A stretch of DNA of 26,263 bases, taken from assembly GCA_029564465.1 (NCBI GenBank), contig JAKQPY010000043.1, positions 1 to 26,263 on the forward strand, given 5' to 3'. Below the pieces are notes generated by a model that made no database searches, was not told the DNA's origin, and was given only the letters and a program-made list of their open reading frames with translations. Positions 24,090 to 26,263 of the stretch are shown in pieces (the stretch's first letter is position 1; every line of letters begins with the position of its first letter). Source of the DNA: JAGOEF01 sp029564465. GTDB lineage: Bacteria > Bacteroidota > Bacteroidia > Bacteroidales > ML635J-15. Made by a program: the position numbers and the translations under genes.

Positions 24090-25643
24090 TTAAGATAACT
24101 GCTTCTGTTTTTTTGATTTCCGTTTTATCCTGAACCAGTTTAGCAGGTTGTTGTATTGCTCGTTGCTTATCGACAGGGAGTCGTTCATTGCTTTAATGGT
24201 AAGATATATGCCAATCGGGAGCATAATAATTGCCGAGGACCACATCCCCCATATAGCAGGAATAGCCAGTTCGCGGGCCATCTTTTCGAAAGTTATCGAA
24301 ATAATGTAATACATCAGAAAAACAAAGACTGATACCACAACCGGAGTCCCAAACCCTCCTTTGCGAATAATAGCACCCAGAGGAGCCCCGATGAAGAAAA
24401 GCACCAGACAAGCAAGCGCCACCGTGAATTTGCGATGCCATTCAATGTTATGACGTGTAATCAATTTCAGCGACATTTCGACTTCGTCGCCGGTCATTTC
24501 GATGTATGTGTTGGCTGAGCGACTGTAATTTAGCGCAAAATCGAGTACTTTATTTTTTTGTGCCTGCGACAGTGAGTTGAAAATACTATCAAAACTCAAT
24601 GTGATTACCTTATTTTCGTTTTCAATGAGTCCGAATTTTGACACGCCGGTATTTTTCAGGCTATCGAGTTCTCTGACCGGTTTTGGAATTGCTTCTGCCG
24701 GTCGGGCCGGATTCTCAGGTGGAATAGGGTTTTTGCGGCCTTTGTATAAGCTGTAGAGCAACAGGTTATTTGCGATATCTAATCTCCGCTTACCTAATGT
24801 TCTGTTGAGCGAATCAGTAGCTGTTGTTAATTGCGAAATATTCAGCATTTCGAAGCCATTCTTGAATAAGTCTTCGTTGTTTCGATCTAAACCCAGTCCG
24901 TCGAGTGGCAGATATAGGATCTGCTGACCGAATGAGATCCGCTGGTGCGGATACGTGTTCCTTGTCTGTTTCTTATCGAGAGGTTTTCCCAATTCTTCGT
25001 ACCTTGTTCCATTGGTCAGGTTAAAAATCATATGACTTTTATTCTCGGTAATCTTAATTGAACCTGCTTGAGCGACAGTTACGTTGCGGTTCCCGTTTTT
25101 CTCACGGTGGTCGTAAATCAGTATATTGGAAAGGTTTTGATTTTTATCCTTATTCTCGATGCGTATACTGAAACCTTCTACAGCTTCGGTGAAAATTCCG
25201 GGTTGCAGATTTATTTCCGGCCTTTTCTGCGATATACTGAACAGGAGTGAACGCATTTTGAGGTTTGTGTATGGTAAGACATTATTGGTAAAGAAAAATG
25301 CACCGATTGCAATCACAAAAGTTAGTGTTATCAATGGGTACATTATTCTAATAAGGGAGATTCCCCCCGATTTCATGGCAAAAAGTTCATACTGTTCACC
25401 CAAATTTCCGAATGTCATCAGCGAAGCCAACAGAATCGACAAAGGCAAGGCAAGGGGTATCAGAGTAAGCGATGCGTAAAAAAGCAATTCAAGAATGACA
25501 CCGGTGTCGAGTCCTCGGCCTACCAGTTCATCAATGTACTTCCAAAGGAACTGCATCAGCAACATGAAGATGCTAATGAAAAATGTTAAGACCAGTGGCC
25601 CCAAAAATTTCCCAAGCATATACAAGTGCAATCGTTTAATCAT
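24090..25643 (-). CDS. LptF/LptG (YjgP/YjgQ) family permease
   Basis: 517 residues. Three membrane segments lie at the N-terminus (about 12-35, 55-80, 98-122). A long periplasmic beta-rich region follows, then three membrane segments near the C-terminus (about 400-490, including LACLVLFFIGAPLGAIIRKGG). ALPLSILLASLMTFGNL, EQYELFAMKSGGIS and RKGGFG are characteristic. Such proteins form the inner-membrane part of the LptB2FG exporter that extracts lipopolysaccharide and sends it toward the outer membrane. Whether this copy is the F or the G role is not decidable here; the partner and lptB are not in the window. It is the first gene of the leftward block; two glycosyltransferases follow. Confidence 0.92.
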   Translation of the reverse strand: MIKRLHLYMLGKFLGPLVLTFFISIFMLLMQFLWKYIDELVGRGLDTGVILELLFYASLTLIPLALPLSILLASLMTFGNLGEQYELFAMKSGGISLIRIMYPLITLTFVIAIGAFFFTNNVLPYTNLKMRSLLFSISQKRPEINLQPGIFTEAVEGFSIRIENKDKNQNLSNILIYDHREKNGNRNVTVAQAGSIKITENKSHMIFNLTNGTRYEELGKPLDKKQTRNTYPHQRISFGQQILYLPLDGLGLDRNNEDLFKNGFEMLNISQLTTATDSLNRTLGKRRLDIANNLLLYSLYKGRKNPIPPENPARPAEAIPKPVRELDSLKNTGVSKFGLIENENKVITLSFDSIFNSLSQAQKNKVLDFALNYSRSANTYIEMTGDEVEMSLKLITRHNIEWHRKFTVALACLVLFFIGAPLGAIIRKGGFGTPVVVSVFVFLMYYIISITFEKMARELAIPAIWGMWSSAIIMLPIGIYLTIKAMNDSLSISNEQYNNLLNWFRIKRKSKKQKQLS

Positions 25644-25677
25644 AATTCTATGCTTTTGCAGTTGTTAAAAACTTCTG

Positions 25678-25685
25678 CAAACATA
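25678..25685 (-). promoter_or_regulatory. -7-type element TATGTTTG upstream of the LptF/G-type gene
   Basis: An exact TAnnTTTG match on the minus strand (25685 to 25678) in the 60-bp gap after the START-like gene. The predicted leader is about 30 nt. No clear TTG at -33 spacing. It would be the main promoter for the nine-gene block. Confidence 0.38.
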
Positions 25686-25703
25686 AGCATAAAACGAATA
25701 AAA

Positions 25704-26084
25704 TTACGTGCCGATTATTCTCTTCAGATCATTAATTTGGTTCCCCCAAAGGCTGATTGATTCTTCCTTTTCGTGCTCTTCAACAAAATCAGTAATAATA
25801 AGTGTTGTTTCGCCACTCAGCTCTTCTGAGATGAGTTTAAATTCAAAATATAAATCATCGGGTAGATGTTTCCATCGAAAACGTACAAATTTGAGGTATT
25901 TGTTGGCAACCATCTCGGCGAGATGTGACTGTTTGTCCCAAACAAAGTTAAACTGATTGTTACTAACTATTACGTCATCGGCAAACCATTCAGCAAGTCC
26001 ACCAGCCGTGCTAAGCCTGTCGTAAATGATTTTCTTCGAACTTTTGACGGGGTATTCCAGTTCGATTTTAATTCTTTCTGCCAT
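25704..26084 (-). CDS. START-like (SRPBCC fold) domain protein
   Basis: 126 residues, the whole protein being one small START/AHSA1-like domain. KIELEYPVKSSKKIIYDRLSTAGGLAEWFADDV contains the typical first strand, helix and LAEWF segment (about 5-37). VRFRWKHLPDDLYFEF provides central strands, and a C-terminal helix (SLWGNQINDLKRIIG) closes the cavity. No signal peptide. Small proteins of this type are common single-copy genes in Bacteroidota and presumably bind a hydrophobic ligand, but the function is unknown. It lies 60 bp upstream of the LptF/G-type gene on the same strand and may be co-transcribed with it. Confidence 0.85.
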   Translation of the reverse strand: MAERIKIELEYPVKSSKKIIYDRLSTAGGLAEWFADDVIVSNNQFNFVWDKQSHLAEMVANKYLKFVRFRWKHLPDDLYFEFKLISEELSGETTLIITDFVEEHEKEESISLWGNQINDLKRIIGT

Positions 26085-26147
26085 AGCGAAAGTATAGGTT
26101 ATTTCTCTTCATTTGCAAGATATGAAAATAAAATAACAATCAAACTA

Positions 26148-26176
26148 TTGTGTATTTATTTTTTTAATTATTTTTG
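26148..26176 (+). promoter_or_regulatory. Predicted tRNA promoter
   Basis: TTG at 26148-26150 is followed after 18 bp by TATTTTTG (26169-26176), an exact TAnnTTTG box. It lies 12 bp before the first base of the tRNA. The rest of the 104-bp gap is AT-rich with no gene. Confidence 0.65.
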
Positions 26177-26188
26177 CAGTCCCGTAAT

Positions 26189-26262
26189 GGCGAGGTAGCT
26201 CAGCTGGTTAGAGCGCATGATTCATAATCATGAGGTCGGCGGTTCAATCCCGCCTCTCGCTA
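26189..26262 (+). tRNA. tRNA with anticodon CAU, probably elongator tRNA-Met
   Basis: The cloverleaf folds completely: acceptor GGCGAGG with TCTCGCT; D stem GCTC/GAGC; anticodon stem CATGA/TCATG around loop TTCATAA, giving anticodon CAT; variable loop AGGTC; T stem GGCGG/CCGCC with TTCAATC; discriminator A at 26262. The window ends one base into a possible CCA. The end pairs 1-72 and 7-66 are G-U. The anticodon stem lacks the three G-C pairs of initiator tRNAs, so it is an elongator. A lysidine-modified tRNA-Ile (CAU) cannot be fully excluded by eye. Confidence 0.92.
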
Positions 26263-26263
26263 C

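Noticed and set aside
26085..26188. ACAAT/ATTGT inverted repeat as a terminator
   Set aside because: No gene ends there; the arms are five A/T-rich base pairs and likely occur by chance in this AT-rich divergent gap.
26189..26262. A functional link between fmt and the CAU tRNA, as if an initiator tRNA were encoded near its formyltransferase
   Set aside because: The anticodon stem is CATGA/TCATG and lacks the three consecutive G-C pairs of initiator tRNAs, and it is about 6 kb away on the other strand.

Overview
This window is a compact piece of a Bacteroidota chromosome, probably class Bacteroidia. Four things point there: a giant secreted protein with SprB-type repeats and a type-B (gliding-motility-type) type IX secretion sorting domain; a PadR plus PspC-domain gene pair; START-like and WbqC-family genes of the kind common in this phylum; and promoters that match the Bacteroidota pattern (TTG about -33, TAnnTTTG about -7) rather than E. 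coli sigma70 boxes. Gene density is very high and no gap exceeds 300 bases. I saw no insertion sequence, phage gene, CRISPR array or rRNA. The content looks like conserved core chromosome with a few lineage-specific envelope genes.

Layout, left to right. (1) The 3' part of xerD, cut by the window edge, converges on a 1,567-residue T9SS-type surface protein, which lies downstream of a trehalose-synthase-like GH13 enzyme on the minus strand. (2) A small secreted CAP-domain protein faces rsmA (16S rRNA dimethyltransferase); their stop codons overlap. (3) A padR-pspC operon reads leftward behind an imperfect 27-bp palindrome over its predicted promoter. (4) Reading rightward is a four-gene module: a DUF4836-like lipoprotein, an ABC ATPase, an unannotated 32-codon ORF, and an FtsX-like permease. 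(5) A universal-stress-protein gene and a flavodiiron protein gene diverge. (6) A leftward block of nine genes runs from an LptF/LptG permease through two glycosyltransferases, ribBA, fmt, dapB, lepB and a second signal-peptidase-like gene to a WbqC-family gene. Gaps are 60 bp or less and several genes overlap. (7) A START-like gene and a tRNA with anticodon CAU end the window.

Functionally the block is housekeeping plus envelope work: protein export and signal-peptide cleavage (lepB), lysine and diaminopimelate supply (dapB), translation initiation (fmt), flavin supply (ribBA), and surface glycan assembly and export (glycosyltransferases, LptF/G). The most unusual items are a signal peptidase paralogue that lacks both the Ser and the Lys of the catalytic dyad and sits next to an intact lepB; the lipoprotein/ABC module, whose ATPase lacks the usual H-loop histidine and whose permease is coupled to a tiny ORF by an ATGA overlap; the palindrome over the padR promoter; and TAnnTTTG elements so close to start codons that the transcripts may be leaderless.

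All assignments come from reading motifs by eye. No database search or folding program was run.
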